Shown here one piece after another: positions 36,540 to 48,397 of a stretch of 64,000 bases of DNA. Source of the DNA: Zhengitettix transpicula (lineage: Eukaryota > Arthropoda > Insecta > Orthoptera > Tetrigidae); contig CM073592.1 of assembly GCA_037074705.1 (NCBI GenBank), positions 54,606,129 through 54,670,128 on the forward strand, given 5' to 3'. The notes beneath the pieces are model-generated. The model did not search any database. It was not told the DNA's origin and saw nothing but the letters and a program-made list of their open reading frames with translations. Position 1 is the stretch's first letter. Each line of letters starts with the position of its first letter. The position numbers were made by a program, and so were the translations under genes.

Positions 36540-36970
36540 TTTAGTGTCAGTTTCCCAGTGAGATCTTCACCCAAGGGCGTTCTTCCCCGTACACCTGTTC
36601 TTTGCGCAATCTTTGGAAGGTGATTTAAGTGAGAAGTACGTGGATTACTTGGGTTGTAGATGATCAAACGCTCTAGGCGACGCCTATAGTAGTAACGGTG
36701 TGACCTACATAAAGACGCCGTAATGTTGGCAATCCAACAGATTTATGGCTGCAATTCGTCAACGAAGTTTCTCAGGTCTACGTTCACCCCATCAACAGGG
36801 GAGAATGGAAACTTCTAGCATTTATGGATCCCAAGAGTATTTCGAGAGTGCCTTGTTAGCGCAATATTTGAGTTTTATGACATGCAAGAGAAAGAAGTTC
36901 ACTTGTAAATGCCGTGGCAATTTAATAGAAAATATCAGACTAATATATCTGGTACATGAAGCAAAGTGAA
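36540..36970. other. G+C-raised island, unknown
   Basis: A block of about 430 bp with a 74-codon plus-strand frame (36745-36969) that I cannot assign. Its composition and length would fit a diverged LTR or retroposon, but no ends, tail or duplication were seen. Confidence 0.2.
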
Positions 36971-38395
36971 CTTAATTAACAACATTGTGATATGTAAGGA
37001 CTTAAGGGGATACATTTATTGTGTATTAAGCGTTTCTTATAATAATTGTAACGTGGTTTGACATAATTATTCCATCATGTAGCACTCAATTTAGAAAAAT
37101 GTTTGTTTTGAAAAACAGGAAGGTCAGAACAAAATAAAAACATATCCTCGGAAGAGTTTTAAAAAACCTTCTTAAAGTTATAGTTTTCAGATGAGTTACA
37201 TTATTAATTTTTCGTGTATTGTTTTTAATATGAAGTAAAATGTAATTTATGACAAATAACAGTCAATATATATATAAAAATATGTTTAAAATAAAAACGT
37301 CTCGGTATCAATTTGTACCTTTTTCAGGCTGTGACATAACTGAATAGGTTTTTTTACTAAAATAAGTAAATTTCAAGTTTCATTAATAACTTTTCAGTCT
37401 TCACAACCTCAATAAGGTATGAATAGATACAGAAACGTTGTTAGATTAAACCGATTTTTTTTAATAAACTGCCTATTTACTAGTCATTAACTACATTTAA
37501 TTTTATATGATTTCAGTTTAAAACTATAAATAAAAAACATTCAATACATGTATGTTAATTTCAATCGTTTACACCAGCCATATTTTCTGTAAATTATAAA
37601 ACGTATGAAATAATTCATCACTATTTTTATTGTATTATATATTTGTCATAGTATTTATTTGAATTAATGTGTAGGTGAAAACGTCTTAAAATAAAGTAAT
37701 GTATAAGAATAACCCCATTACTTTTTGTTTTTAAGTTGCTTTATTTCTATTCAATTCCCATTAATTTTTCTAAGAGTAAGGAAAAAAACTCAGTTTATTA
37801 GTTGGGCAAAATTAATTGTGGATTTACTTTCTTTCAGACTTTATTAATTTATATTATCATTTAGTTATATAGTTATTAATTGGATTTGTACGAATTCTTT
37901 GAAGTGTATGTCATCTCTTCCCAATATGTCTAATATTTAGAGGAGACACGTGGTGAATGAGAGAACAGAAGTCACAACAGAATATCATTGTATATAGTTT
38001 AACATTCTTAAGATATTATAGATTATATTACTTTCATATTACCCACTGATTCTATTATTTTTTAATCTTGGAAGTTTCTACAGCTTCTTGGAATTCAATT
38101 TCCCTCAAATCTAAGCAGTTGGACCTCAAGTACAAGTGAATATAAATTTAAAGACGATCAATATTTCTTCTGTTTTAATAGGCTTAAATAAATATACCTC
38201 CATTCCAAATATCATCAAACTGGATTCAAAACATTATTTTCTTGGAAAAGAGTTTTTAGAAATAAGAAAATTTAGGCAGTTCCTTGACCGTAGTTTCTCA
38301 TCGTAAAAACCTCTCACTTATAACTCACAATATGAAGAATTTTTTAAAATTTTTTATTATCAATCAGATTACATACGATCTTTAAGCTCATTTGA
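36971..38395. other. A+T-rich DNA with one GAAAC repeat copy
   Basis: Nothing else is recognised; the repeat copy at 37408-37440 is listed separately. Confidence 0.5.
37408..37440 (+). repeat. GAAACGT repeat, single copy with GTAT/ATAC stem
   Basis: The layout matches the 3.3- and 45.5-kb copies. A degenerate heptamer CTCAATA is followed by exactly 17 nt, in which positions 3-6 (GTAT) pair with 13-16 (ATAC) around a 6-nt loop, then A-GAAACGTTG. The stem sequence differs from the other copies (GCAA/TTGC and GGAA/TTCC) yet still pairs fully. Confidence 0.45.
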
Positions 38396-38399
38396 TAGC

Positions 38400-38900
38400 A
38401 TGTACAATTTAATAAGAGTGTCTTGTACTGATGTCGTGGAGAGGTGAGGGTCCAACAACGCCACCTCAGTTTCTATTGAAGTCTATCGGCCAGCATCTCT
38501 TCAGTCTTCGGTTGTCAGTAGGTTGTAGTAACGCCTCTAGTAGTCGATTGGGATGGGTTTGAAGTTTAGTATTATGTTCACGATTTTTATCTTTGAAGAC
38601 GTCTTCTACATATAATGTATTGAGGTCAGTACGTAAGCTGAAGTTGGATACATACCACAGAGCATTTGTAATAGTGCGGAGGAATTTTGATTGTACTCAC
38701 ATGCCTCTTATATTTTCTCTATGTGAGAGAAATCATAAATATGCATTGGTGGAATAGACAAATACACATCCAAGAAACTAAAAAAATATTATGCAAAACT
38801 CGTGTCTCATGTCGTTTTCCGCTTGTGTTGGGGGAGAGGCGGTGACATCGCAATCGCGATGGTTGATATCGAGGGATTGCTTGACACAGCGAACTGAATT
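38400..38900. other. Two small G+C-raised patches
   Basis: Patches at 38430-38580 and 38795-38895 stand out from the flanks. Neither has a recognised frame or repeat structure. Confidence 0.2.
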
Positions 38901-40035
38901 AAACACACAATATATTTAATATAATATGGTGAAATTTATTGATTTTTACCCATACGACCTACTAACATAATTTAAGAAGCGAAACTGTAATCAAATTTGA
39001 ATTGCGTCTCCTAAACGATATTATACTCTGAATTTCTCTAATTTATGTCTGAGTTATGACTGACTTTCATGTATTTATTAATTCAAAATTATATTGTAAA
39101 TGTTTAAATTGTTGCTGTTGTTGTTTATCTCAAATTTTAATCAAATTATAGTAATGCATACATGTTCGGTACTCAGGCAATTACATTAAAAGAAACGAAT
39201 GTGTTTCGTCTGCTCTAAACAATAAACTAATGAAGACCACAGAACAAATATTTTATGGATAAAACAAAAATATTAAATTTATTAATTAAAACTTTTCATG
39301 TTTCTGAGAATAATCAGGACTTTCTTCATATGAACATTGTTTATTTATAATTTTTTGATTTAATGGGAGAAATTATAAAAACGAAAGATTAAATTAAACT
39401 TCTAATTGATAAATATAATATGCTTTAAACGTAAAACATAATTTACATTTAAAACACTTTTTGTAATTTTTCTTTGCACAATATCTGAGATGAATCTAAC
39501 ATGAAACACTACCAATTAGCATGATGACCCTAAGTTTTATTGTATTCATAAGCATCTTTAAATTTATTTATTGAGAATTAGAGATTAGTCTAAAGTTGTA
39601 AAAATTTAAATCGTTGAACGGACAAGAACAACTGAAACCTTTATTTGATAAAGGCGTTATTTTCCAAATTTTTCTTATAGTAGGATATCTCAAATGTATT
39701 TTAATTCGAATGTATTTTTTAATAAATTCATAACGTGTAGATTTAGTTTTATTAATGTAATATCCGAGGATTTTTTTGTGTAATTTAATTGGTACTATTA
39801 AATTGAAAGCAATGGAAATTTTAGTTTTAAAGAGTAGTCGACGAAATTATGTATTTTGTATATCAATAAGTAATGAGAGAACCTTTACTGGTGGTGTTAG
39901 ATTCTCCAGTTTCGTGAGTATACCCGAGTATAGAATGACAGGAACGAAACAAGCTTCTAACTACCGTGGTACAAACTACATTATAAACTTTTGCTTGAAA
40001 CCTACAATATGGCCACTTTGATTATAAAATCGATT
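38901..40035. other. A+T-rich DNA with one GAAAC repeat copy
   Basis: No gene is recognised; the frame at 39776-40021 is unremarkable. Confidence 0.5.
39297..39329 (-). repeat. GAAAC repeat, single copy (minus strand)
   Basis: On the minus strand a heptamer ATGAAGA (39323-39329) is followed by 18 nt and GAAACATG. Spacing is one base longer than in the other copies and the stem is poor, so it is a weaker family member. Confidence 0.35.
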
Positions 40036-40039
40036 ATGT

Positions 40040-40340
40040 AGTTGTAGGTAGTGTGGGCAGTGCTGGAGGTTGTTTACGTGAGATGCGGAGGCAGAGGCTG
40101 AGGACGGGCGTGGCGTTCGGGCGGTTCCCCGAAGCACGTGTCGATACGGCGCGGAGCGTCGCGACGCGGCGCGGAGGTCCGGAGCGTCGCATGGCAACCT
40201 TGTCGCAGGTGTGGGCGCCATTATCACACAACATTAATTCGCTCATGAGGGCCAGATAAACTCTGCCATTCAGACTCGTGTCACGTTACAGAAACTTGTC
40301 ATCGTTACGGCCTAAACACGGTCTATTCTCCGCGTAAAAT
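40040..40340. promoter_or_regulatory. CpG-rich island
   Basis: This is the most G+C- and CpG-rich stretch of the window (core 40095-40205), with partial internal repetition of GGCGCGGAGCGTCGC-like units. Three overlapping frames of 68-83 codons are open only because stops are rare at this composition, and none has a motif. It could be a CpG-type promoter or first non-coding exon. No TATA box was found, and no downstream coding exon was recognised. Confidence 0.35.
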
Positions 40341-40619
40341 CTGAATCGAAGGAGTGAAATCTAGGATGTTATAGAGCGAGGCCTTAAGCTTGGATGATCA
40401 CATTGTAAGGGGTGCACGATCTTAAATTTTATTTTAAGGTAGACGAAGGTAATTTATGGCTGAAAAGGGGATAAACATATCCTGAAGTATTGAACGTTCC
40501 TGCAGTTCGTACAATAGTATGTTTATATATTTGATAGAACATTCAATCGTATAGAAAAAATTAGGTCGTAGAATATTGAATGATAATTAGCTTGTGATTC
40601 TTAAATCAACTATTGCTGT

Positions 40620-40800
40620 TCCAAATGGGAGCCGTTTTGGCTGTCAGAAAATGAGAGCAGCAAATTAGACGACATTTATGAATGACAATAAAGCCTTATT
40701 GCAGCTGCGTGGACAATGATATGTGACGTCACACGAATTTAATTCGTCGGAGCAAGGAAGACCGTCAAGGTCAAACCGACTCCCATTTGAAAATAATTAT
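40620..40800. promoter_or_regulatory. Candidate regulatory element with CRE and FTZ-F1/SF-1 site
   Basis: A G+C-raised block contains a 12-bp palindrome TGTGACGTCACA at 40722-40733, including the CREB/ATF octamer at 40724-40731. A second palindrome CGAATT-t-AATTCG lies at 40734-40746, and TCAAGGTCA, the consensus FTZ-F1/SF-1 monomer site, at 40765-40773. Three strong sites within 52 bp, 300 bp from the CpG-rich island, make a regulatory role plausible. It is not proven. Confidence 0.4.
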
Positions 40801-43435
40801 AGTCAGGACATTGGTGAAGCGTTGTATTATGTTAATTTCGAAAATGTGAGTAAGGCGAACAACCATTAGTTCACATGGAATTCTATACAAAAGTAACAAT
40901 TAGAGATTGGACTAATTAACCATAAAATGTATTCTCTAGGAACACTGATCCTTTTGTAAGTTAATGGTTATAATCTTTTAAAGGGGTGAATCCATTTCAC
41001 CAAAATAGGTCTAAATCAACCGTATTACTATTATCAAACATCGGTCATTAATAATTTCCCCTGATTTTTAGACAAATTGTTGATTTTTTTGTTAGTAAGA
41101 AAATAAAAATAAATTACGTTTCTAAGGCAACTCGACATTAATACCAGTTAAATAATTACGAAGAAAATTTCCGTAAACAAAATCATGAACTTGCATAAAG
41201 TTTAGTCACAAATTTAACTTATCACCTGACACAAACAGGAACATAATAGTAGTCTTGAAACCGGCAACCATGTAAAACTAACTTATAATTTCATAATCAG
41301 CGAATATTATGACAAAAAAATCAAAACAGAAATTAATGTCAGTAAGGTTAACAAATTCCGCGTCTCCCTTTTCAAATCCCTTTCTGTACTATTAGAGAGT
41401 AGTTTCTACATGGATTATGCTCATGTAGCCTATCATTTACAAAAAATAGAACGAAACGTCTGAGTACAAATAGAAGCGTTAATTTTGAAATTTAAATTCA
41501 TAAATAGGAGAAACGTGTCTATATACATAAAATAATACTTTGTTTTAAATTATTTATATCCGAGAAAGTTTGTGATATCTTAGAAACTGAATTCATCTAA
41601 ACTCATCTGCCTCTTTAATTTTCTTCGCATTTCACGTAATAATTAACCTTTTGTTTGTTTCAAAGAGACGTGAGAAGGTTCTTAGCGATCAAACAGATCA
41701 TTAGTAGTCTACAGGAAACTTTTTGAACATTCCAAAATCTAGTTTTTTTATAAGGAAATAGTTGGACAGATTTCGTTGAAATGTTAACAGGTCTTCGAAT
41801 GTCGCTTCTTTCGTCTCAAGATGGTGGATGGAAGTTTGATCTTTCTTGAATTTTTATTAGGGTCGTGAATAACTTCTAAAAAGAAATCCGTCAACATGGT
41901 CCGACTGACTTTATATAACAACTAAAAATTGAATCGAAAATGTTAGCTTGTGAAATGTGAACAAAATATTTTTGGTAATCAGACGGGAATTTTGATGAGA
42001 TTTATTTCCATTTTCTAATGCTTTTCTAATGCTTGAAACGAATAGATAGACAAAATAATTACTCGATTAGAACCAATGTTTACATAAAATTAATAGTTTT
42101 ATGCTTACACTTCTTACATTTATTCTCCATTTTAATGTTTAATTTCTAACGTTTAACAGCCTGCATACTTCAGTAGGCGCATGCAAATCTATGACGGGGT
42201 TAAGGTTTAGTTAGTTTTCAAAAATTAATTATAATTTTTGAAGGACGCCAAAAATTATGAAAATTTAGTTTGTAAACACTGTGTACGTTATAATCGCCTT
42301 CTTGGTGAAGAAGCATTATAAATGAGCATTCAATTAATTTTTTAACGTAACGTAACGTTTAGTTACAGGTCAAAAATTTTATTTTTTACTCAACACACTA
42401 ACATAAATTGGATGCCTAATGATTACAGTTTTCAAGAACGCAACCATACAGACCATTCTCATATCTACAACGACTCTTGTGAGGATTAAATTCCGGAAGG
42501 AGTCCAGTTAACTGGGAAGGTTTCCAAGATCGTGAAGACCCGAACTGGCACTAGTAGCGGGAGTAGCAGAGCTAACGACATAGTTAACTGCTAATGTCTC
42601 ATTAGTTTTTACAACCATTTGGCCGTTAAGACTGTTGACAACCTCAGATTAATATGTAGGTGGTCAGAATTGCACATAATTTACGTAGATATATCTGAAG
42701 TTTTGAAATAAAAATATATAATAGTGTCTTTAAAGAATTTCTATCTTGAATATGTTGTTCAATAATAAACATTATGATTTTATTAAATTCAGCGGGGTAT
42801 ATAGAAATTAATTATTTTACTTTGACAGCTGAATTTAAATGTACACAAAATTATGTTGTTTGATTATAATATGTTGCGAAGCACCGCAACCGAGCTGTCA
42901 CTATTGGTTCCTCAACCCAAGTGGAGGCTCGACCTATGCTTAATATTCGGTGCATAACTCGGCTTCGTATTGGCATACCCAACAACGCATATTTCTTAGA
43001 GTTTGTCTCTTGTTTGAAAAAGAAAACAAATTAGAAATATTCTTTATAACTTTCTGTGACTTAAATTGAGATGTCAACGAAGTTTCTACGATAAAAAATC
43101 ACGGTTATAAAATTGCTTTTATCTTTAGTTTGAAATCCTATCTGCCGAAGGTTGCAGATTATGACGCTAGCTTGGTTAAATTATGATTAATTATTGTTTC
43201 TGATGATATTTCTCGTAAAATATTTTTGGGAATAAAATCCAGTTCATGACTATGTTTTACTAATTCTGTATGTTCTTTATTTGAATAATATTGCAGTAAC
43301 GGCGTTACGTATTCGAAAAATATAGCTTTAGAACTTATCATATTCCTTGCGTGTGTCTTAATGCGTGTTAAATATCTCGATGCAGGACATTTTTATGATA
43401 AGTTAAATTAAATTCGCCATTGCAACATGTGAAAA
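40801..43435. other. A+T-rich DNA containing a SINE fragment
   Basis: No gene is recognised. A weak G+C-raised patch is at 42420-42680. A hairpin GTTGCG/CGCAAC lies near 42883-42900. Confidence 0.45.
41343..41449 (+). mobile_element. SINE-like element, copy 3 (3' fragment)
   Basis: Only the last 100 bp of the family is present. It has a TCTCCCTTTTCAAATCCC block, a degenerate CTATTAAAGGG region, TGGATTATGCTCATGTAGCC, and a short A-rich tail (CAAAAAATA). It is 5'-truncated, as expected for incomplete reverse transcription. Confidence 0.6.
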
Positions 43436-43439
43436 AGTA

Positions 43440-43740
43440 CCGTTACTATTCTTCGCTTCAAGCTTTAAATCATTACTTTGCGAAACTTGCGCTGCTTACG
43501 GACGCGTTCTTTGCAGCGTTTGTGCGCGTCTAGGGAGAAGGTATCTTGGTGGAAACAGGGAAACTCTCTCGCGGATGTTTGTCGTGGACGAGGGGCCAGT
43601 TGGCCGGCAGCTAATGCATTATTCAGCGCCATCCTCCGTCTCACCGCACTTACCGCCGCCACGTTTTACGTTAAGTGGACCACGAGTACGAGCAACTTGC
43701 GTCCTTAAAGCGTCTCGTCTAACGAAGAAACCTCCGTGCA
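43440..43740. promoter_or_regulatory. G+C-rich island, candidate conserved non-coding element
   Basis: A sharply bounded G+C-rich block with several overlapping short frames on both strands and no single credible one. It contains CAGCTAATGCATTATTCAGCG, with an E-box-like CAGCTA and an ATTA core. No transposon ends are seen. It could be an enhancer or an exon relic. Confidence 0.3.
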
Positions 43741-44224
43741 ACCCAACACATCAACCACTCAAAGGATACACGCCAACATATACAGCGTTTTCTACAAATA
43801 GCACTCAGTAAAACAAACAAAGCAACAGGCAAACTTTTGGAGATTAAGTACTTCTCGTTGAGACGCAAGCCGGACAGAGGAGTGGCTTTTCAGCAAAGAG
43901 ACTTGTTTTCCAAACAGACCACGACGTAAAGATTGAATATAATCCAGTCCTATGTTAATTTGTAAATTGAAAAAACGATACGGTATTAGCACAGGAAAAA
44001 TAAAATTGTTCGTAGTTACTAAAAAACATAAAATGTATCAAAATTATTTAGAACGTTTCCTTTGGTTTTCAAAAGCAAAATCTTTTGAAAAATATTGTAC
44101 ATAAATTTAGTGTAACTCATTTTGTTAAATATAGTATATTTTTTTATACTTATTAGTTGTTCCTTTAAACATTAATGAATAATGACAGAATAAATCCGGA
44201 TATACAAAAATATATGGCTCAACA
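43741..44224. other. A+T-rich spacer
   Basis: No feature recognised. Confidence 0.5.
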
Positions 44225-44237
44225 AATGTATACACCT

Positions 44238-44406
44238 GCAGACCTCCTGTATTCGTATCCCGGCGAGGGCTTGAATGTTGTGTGCGTGTTCCCATACTGA
44301 GAAACTCCCGTCAATGAATCCCCCGACAAACATAAAATGCAACTGAGAACATAATGAGCCGCTAATGATCTCAGATGTTGATGCGACTGTAAATTAAAAA
44401 AAAAGG
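44238..44406 (+). mobile_element. tRNA-like SINE with A-tail and imperfect target duplication
   Basis: The 5' part holds TATTCGTATCCCGG, which resembles the Pol III B box and T-loop of tRNA-derived SINEs (GGTTCGANTCC), followed by GCGAGGGC. A degenerate A box (TGGCTCAACAAA) lies just upstream at 44216-44227. The 3' end reads TGCGACTGTAAATT followed by a nine-A tail. Imperfect direct repeats (11 of 13) at 44225-44237 and 44407-44419 bracket the unit. By these duplications the tRNA head is truncated, so the A-box match may lie outside the insertion. No coding capacity is visible; the minus-strand frame crossing it is a by-product. Confidence 0.55.
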
Positions 44407-44419
44407 AATGTACACGCCT

Positions 44420-45446
44420 CACCAGAAGAATTGAGCGCCCCTTACTGAATGCATCCTGCGAAACATTCGTAGAGTTTATTTCACACTGATAGGCTATGAA
44501 AGAAGACAACTCCTTAAATTCCCAGGTGTCTAACGAGTAATACACTTTTCGCACCGTTACTCATTTCGAAGATGGATAGCCACATTGCAATAGGATAAGA
44601 TATTTTATAGCAAATCAGAGTTGGGAAAAACCTCTGAAATAAAAGTTTTTTGTGGAGGACGAATTAAGCGTGTTCCGTGATTTTTCAAATAAGTTGTGAA
44701 TACTAACTATTATGATTCTTACGCTTCCATATGAAGTATACTAAATTTTTCTGTGTGATAACAGGTACTTAAATATATATATACAAAATAACGCACTGGC
44801 AAGCCGATTTATTTTAACATTTCGAAGTATGTCGAAACCATCCATTGTATCAAAAAGAGAGGCTAATGAAATTTGTTAGCCTCTAAGCGAGAAATACATC
44901 ATTTATGTAATGGGAACTCCTACTTTTTATTGAAGATTTGGAATATCCAGAAATAATATAAAAAATTAACGTTTGTTGAAAATAATGCTAAAAACGAAAC
45001 TGATGCATACAAACTTAAACTAAGTAAATTTGAATTCGACGTTTCGACTCGGATTAGTTATTTTTGTAACAGCGAATAACTCAAGATCGAAAATTGAACA
45101 AGAAACTAAAATCAAAGATAAAAACTAAGAGCCAAAGAGTTTAAAACAAAACATCATATTACTTGTTGAGACTTTAAGTGTCGAGTTTAATATTAACAGG
45201 TCCTTGTATGATTTTAAATATACAGCATTTCAGAAATTATTATTTTCCAAAAATACATTTCTCAGACTAAAACGGAGGTGTTGTTAAAATTAAAACTGTG
45301 ATTAAATTTAATACAATGTTTGGTGATTGGACTATGTTTACATGATAACAGTTTGAAATTAGATTTATGATATTTCACCCTGTTATTAAATAATATTTTT
45401 AATAAGAAGAAATATAGTCAAATTCAGACAAAATAAGTGATAATAT
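44420..45446. other. A+T-rich DNA with a short hairpin
   Basis: A perfect hairpin with 9-bp arms (AGAGGCTAA/TTAGCCTCT) and a 9-nt loop lies at 44858-44884. Around 45034-45058 the minus strand reads GAGTCGAAACGTCGAATTC, reminiscent of the GAAACGTCG motif but lacking a clear heptamer. No gene is recognised. Confidence 0.4.
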
Positions 45447-45482
45447 ACGACGTTTCTGGAAGCCTTGTTCCTTTCTTCAGGC
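45447..45482 (-). repeat. GAAACGTCGT repeat, best-preserved single copy
   Basis: Read on the minus strand: CTGAAGA, then 17 nt in which GGAA pairs with TTCC around CAAGGC, then A-GAAACGTCGTATA. Heptamer and GAAA tract match the hammerhead core pattern CUGANGA...GAAA. However, two unpaired bases sit between heptamer and stem and one after it, which departs from a true hammerhead. Compared with the 3.3-kb copy, the second stem pair is G-C instead of C-G. Confidence 0.55.
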
Positions 45483-46139
45483 GCAGAAAAAACTCAAGAG
45501 CCTAGGGAGTTTTCTCTACTGACTCATGCTGTTGTGTCTCTCTCTATGTATTTATATTATCATTTTTGTCTTTATTTCGCTATAGTATTAATTTTCAACG
45601 AGACCTATTTTTTTTCACTTTAAAAATTCCGTTTGTTTAGCCTATATAACAAAAGTCACAATTTGAGCACTTAATTTTATAAAAAAAACATTTAAAGTGT
45701 AAAACTATTAATAGGATCTTTTTGTCCTTCGATTAAACCAGAAAAATATGTAGACTTCAAAATTACAGAAAATTGTAGATTTTTAAGAGATAAAATGATA
45801 GCATACCACAGAAACGTAATTCAATAAATGACGTATTTTTCCTTATAGCATTATTTTTGTTGAGACCTGAATTAATATTTTTAACAAATTAATTTAGTTT
45901 TAAGTGTAATCTCTACGTGTGTCTGTAAGAAGGTCGCTTTAGCATTACTATCTACTGTCCACAAACAGTTACAGTAATTTGACATACGATCAAAGTCACA
46001 GATGCAGCTGTAATAATTTTTTTTAGTGACAGGCTACTGGCGGGTCATCCACGTGAAGTAGTAAAAACCTTTCGAATAGCAGTTCTATTTTTGTTATTCT
46101 AGGAAAAATTTTACTCGGAACGGTATAACATAAATGTTT
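45483..46139. other. A+T-rich DNA, nothing recognised
   Basis: No feature beyond the end of the repeat copy at 45.48 kb. Confidence 0.5.
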
Positions 46140-46420
46140 ATAGCTGTTATTTAGATCGCCTTTCTTCTTGGAGTGATGGACGGGGAGAGATGCATTTTAA
46201 ATGTTTGCTGGCGAAGGGGTCTTTATGTAGCTAAGAGACGTTGTAGGAAGGGCCGCGGATTACTTCAGATAGAGTTGCTAATGCAGCTAAGTCCCGTGCT
46301 GGAGCAGCGACGCTTGTCGGAGAACGGGAAAGATTAAACTTGTATTATTAAAGTGCTAGCCGCCTCCGAACACATCTCGCATTGGAAATCGAACACAAAA
46401 ATCTACTTCGGCTAATAAAT
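46140..46420. promoter_or_regulatory. G+C-raised island, candidate conserved non-coding element
   Basis: Non-repetitive block with stops in all frames and no repeat termini. Regulatory function is inferred only from composition and sharp borders. Confidence 0.25.
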
Positions 46421-47795
46421 AAGTGATAAAGTGTTTTATTGTGGGCGTAAGTGTACGTTCAGACTCAACACTCGTGTAAACCTGCATGAAATATATATGT
46501 GATTAATTATAGATACTTTTATCACTTTCATCAGAAATATTTGTGATTTTCTTGAGCTTCAAATTCAGTGTAATTTATATGGTGAACATAGTACATTTTA
46601 AACGAAAATAATACTGTCAAATTAACACAGATTTAAGTATGTCAGCTAATAATAATATCAAAATAATACCAAATAAATAGTGCAGGAGTCATTTAAAATA
46701 GTAATTTTCATGTTATTAACTGTTAATTAATATAAAAATATTAAAATGAGGTTAAGGTAATGGAATTTAGATTATTTATTGGAAAATGACAGCAATTATT
46801 TAACATACAAAATTTCAAATATAATTATAAAATAATTTCAATGAGATTGAGTTTATCACTATCAACTAAATAAATACTTTTTCAAATATAAGTCAAATAT
46901 ATTATATCATTAGTTTATTTCGTAATATGTTATAGCTATCACCACACATTATAAACTTTTTTAGATTACACTCTCATATTTCAATATGTCTCAACTAAAT
47001 AAATTTACTGTGAAATACCTAAAATCGTTGAATAATTCTTTTTAATATTGAAAGCACAGAAAGTTGTGGCCTTCTATTAGTAACTATGTAAATATATACG
47101 TTTGTTAAAAAACCCTCAAATTGTAGTAATCACGTTATTGGGCGGTAGGTTACTGTTGGTTGAGCTACAGGCATGAATTTTGCAGTGAAACGGCGCCCGA
47201 AGCGTTCCAATTACGAACTTCCCCCCTCCCCTTATCACTTAATTTCTCATTTTCTCTCGTGTGATACTCCACAAATATGGTTATAACTAGATTTTTTTTG
47301 CCTGGGCGCTTATCGAATACACGTTTCAATATTTTCTATCTCGAACAGCAACTACCGACGAATTTACAAAATGCTTGCGTAACACGTTCAAAATCATCAT
47401 GGATGTCTGAGGGACAAATATTGAAAAACCGATATTTGAATCAATTTGACTAACTAATTTATTTGTTATTAAAATATTAATGTAACGGTAAATATTTTTT
47501 TATTTGTCTGAAATAAAATGATCACACATGGTATGTGCATATTTTCCTGAAAATCGTGGATATATCAGCCAAATAATTGAGCTACATAAACATAACTAAT
47601 TTTTGTTTCAATTTTATTATAAATCCTTATATCCTTTTTATCTATGGTGATGTTTAAACTTGTTGTTTACTATGTAAAAAATAGAAAAGTGTATAAATTC
47701 AAAAGCTTGAAATATTTAATCTTAAATTAATAAGTACAAAAATGATTATATTATAAATATATTAATGGGAATATAAAAATGGGAATGACTTAACC
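46421..47795. other. A+T-rich DNA with one small G+C-richer patch
   Basis: A patch at 47140-47280 carries GCGCCCGAAGCG and a C-rich run; otherwise nothing is recognised. Confidence 0.5.
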
Positions 47796-48030
47796 TATCT
47801 CTCTCCCCTTCTCTCTCTCCTTCCCTCTCTACTACTACTCTCTCATTCTCTCTCTCTCCTCTCTCTCCTTCTCTCTCCACTTCTCTCTCCTTCTCTCTCT
47901 CCTCTCTCTCCATCCTTCTCTCTCTCACATTCTCTCTCTCCTTCTCTCTCCCCTTCTCTCTCCTTGTCTCTCTCTTCCCTTCTCTCCCGCCTCCTTCTCT
48001 CTCCTTCTCTCTTTCTCCTTCTCTCTCTCT
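47796..48030. repeat. Long polypyrimidine (CT)n tract fused to a SINE copy
   Basis: About 235 bp of almost pure C/T on the plus strand, built from irregular CTCTCTC, CTTCTCTCTC and CCTTCTCTC units. It ends exactly where SINE copy 4 begins (GAGCTAAGGTTCCC). At the same place the intact copies have a short CTTTTCCTCTCC run, so the array probably grew from that internal run. Minus-strand frames here encode only Arg/Glu-rich low-complexity peptides and are not genes. Mirror-symmetric purine strands of this kind can form triplex (H-) DNA. Confidence 0.85.
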
Positions 48031-48340
48031 GAGCTAAGGTTCCCAAAAGTTGCGGTCTGTATGGCGATGCGTCTGTTCCGAGCTCGCAAACTAACTTGTA
48101 GCGGCATGGAGAAGGAAATGCTGCGCCAGTAAGCCCGACAATTCTGATGCAGGATTTGGCCTGCAACACTTTTAGTCGAATTCCGGGTGGTATCTCTTAA
48201 GCTATAGCCCGGGGGCACTAGTTAACCCTTGGTTACCTTAGTCTCCTTTTTGCATCTCCCCTTTCAAATCCATTCTTAAGTTATAGAGGAGTTTCCACTA
48301 CGTGGATTACTGTGACTTTCTTCTAAAATAAAATGAAACC
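48031..48340 (+). mobile_element. SINE-like element, copy 4
   Basis: Begins at the TAAGGTTCCC box and continues with GCATGGAGAAGGAAATGCTGCG, GCCCGACAATTCTGATGCAGG, TATAGCCCGGGGGC-ACTAGTTAACCC and CCACTACGTGGATTAC. The hairpin region after the TAAGGTTCCC box is rearranged. The 3' end fades into CTAAAATAAAATG. It faces copy 5 tail to tail with about 60 bp between them. Confidence 0.7.
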
Positions 48341-48397
48341 TGCATGGTGCAGAAATTTTGGTACTTCTAATGGGTGTATTTTTTTAAAATTTTTTTA

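Noticed and set aside
40034..40259. Three frames of 68-83 codons in the CpG-rich island
   Set aside because: Stops are rare simply because of high G+C; no frame has motifs or a consistent strand.
44858..44884. Precursor microRNA
   Set aside because: The stem is only 9 bp, far below the 22 bp or more needed.
47746..48218. Arg/Glu-rich minus-strand open frames
   Set aside because: They are translations of the CT microsatellite and the adjoining SINE.
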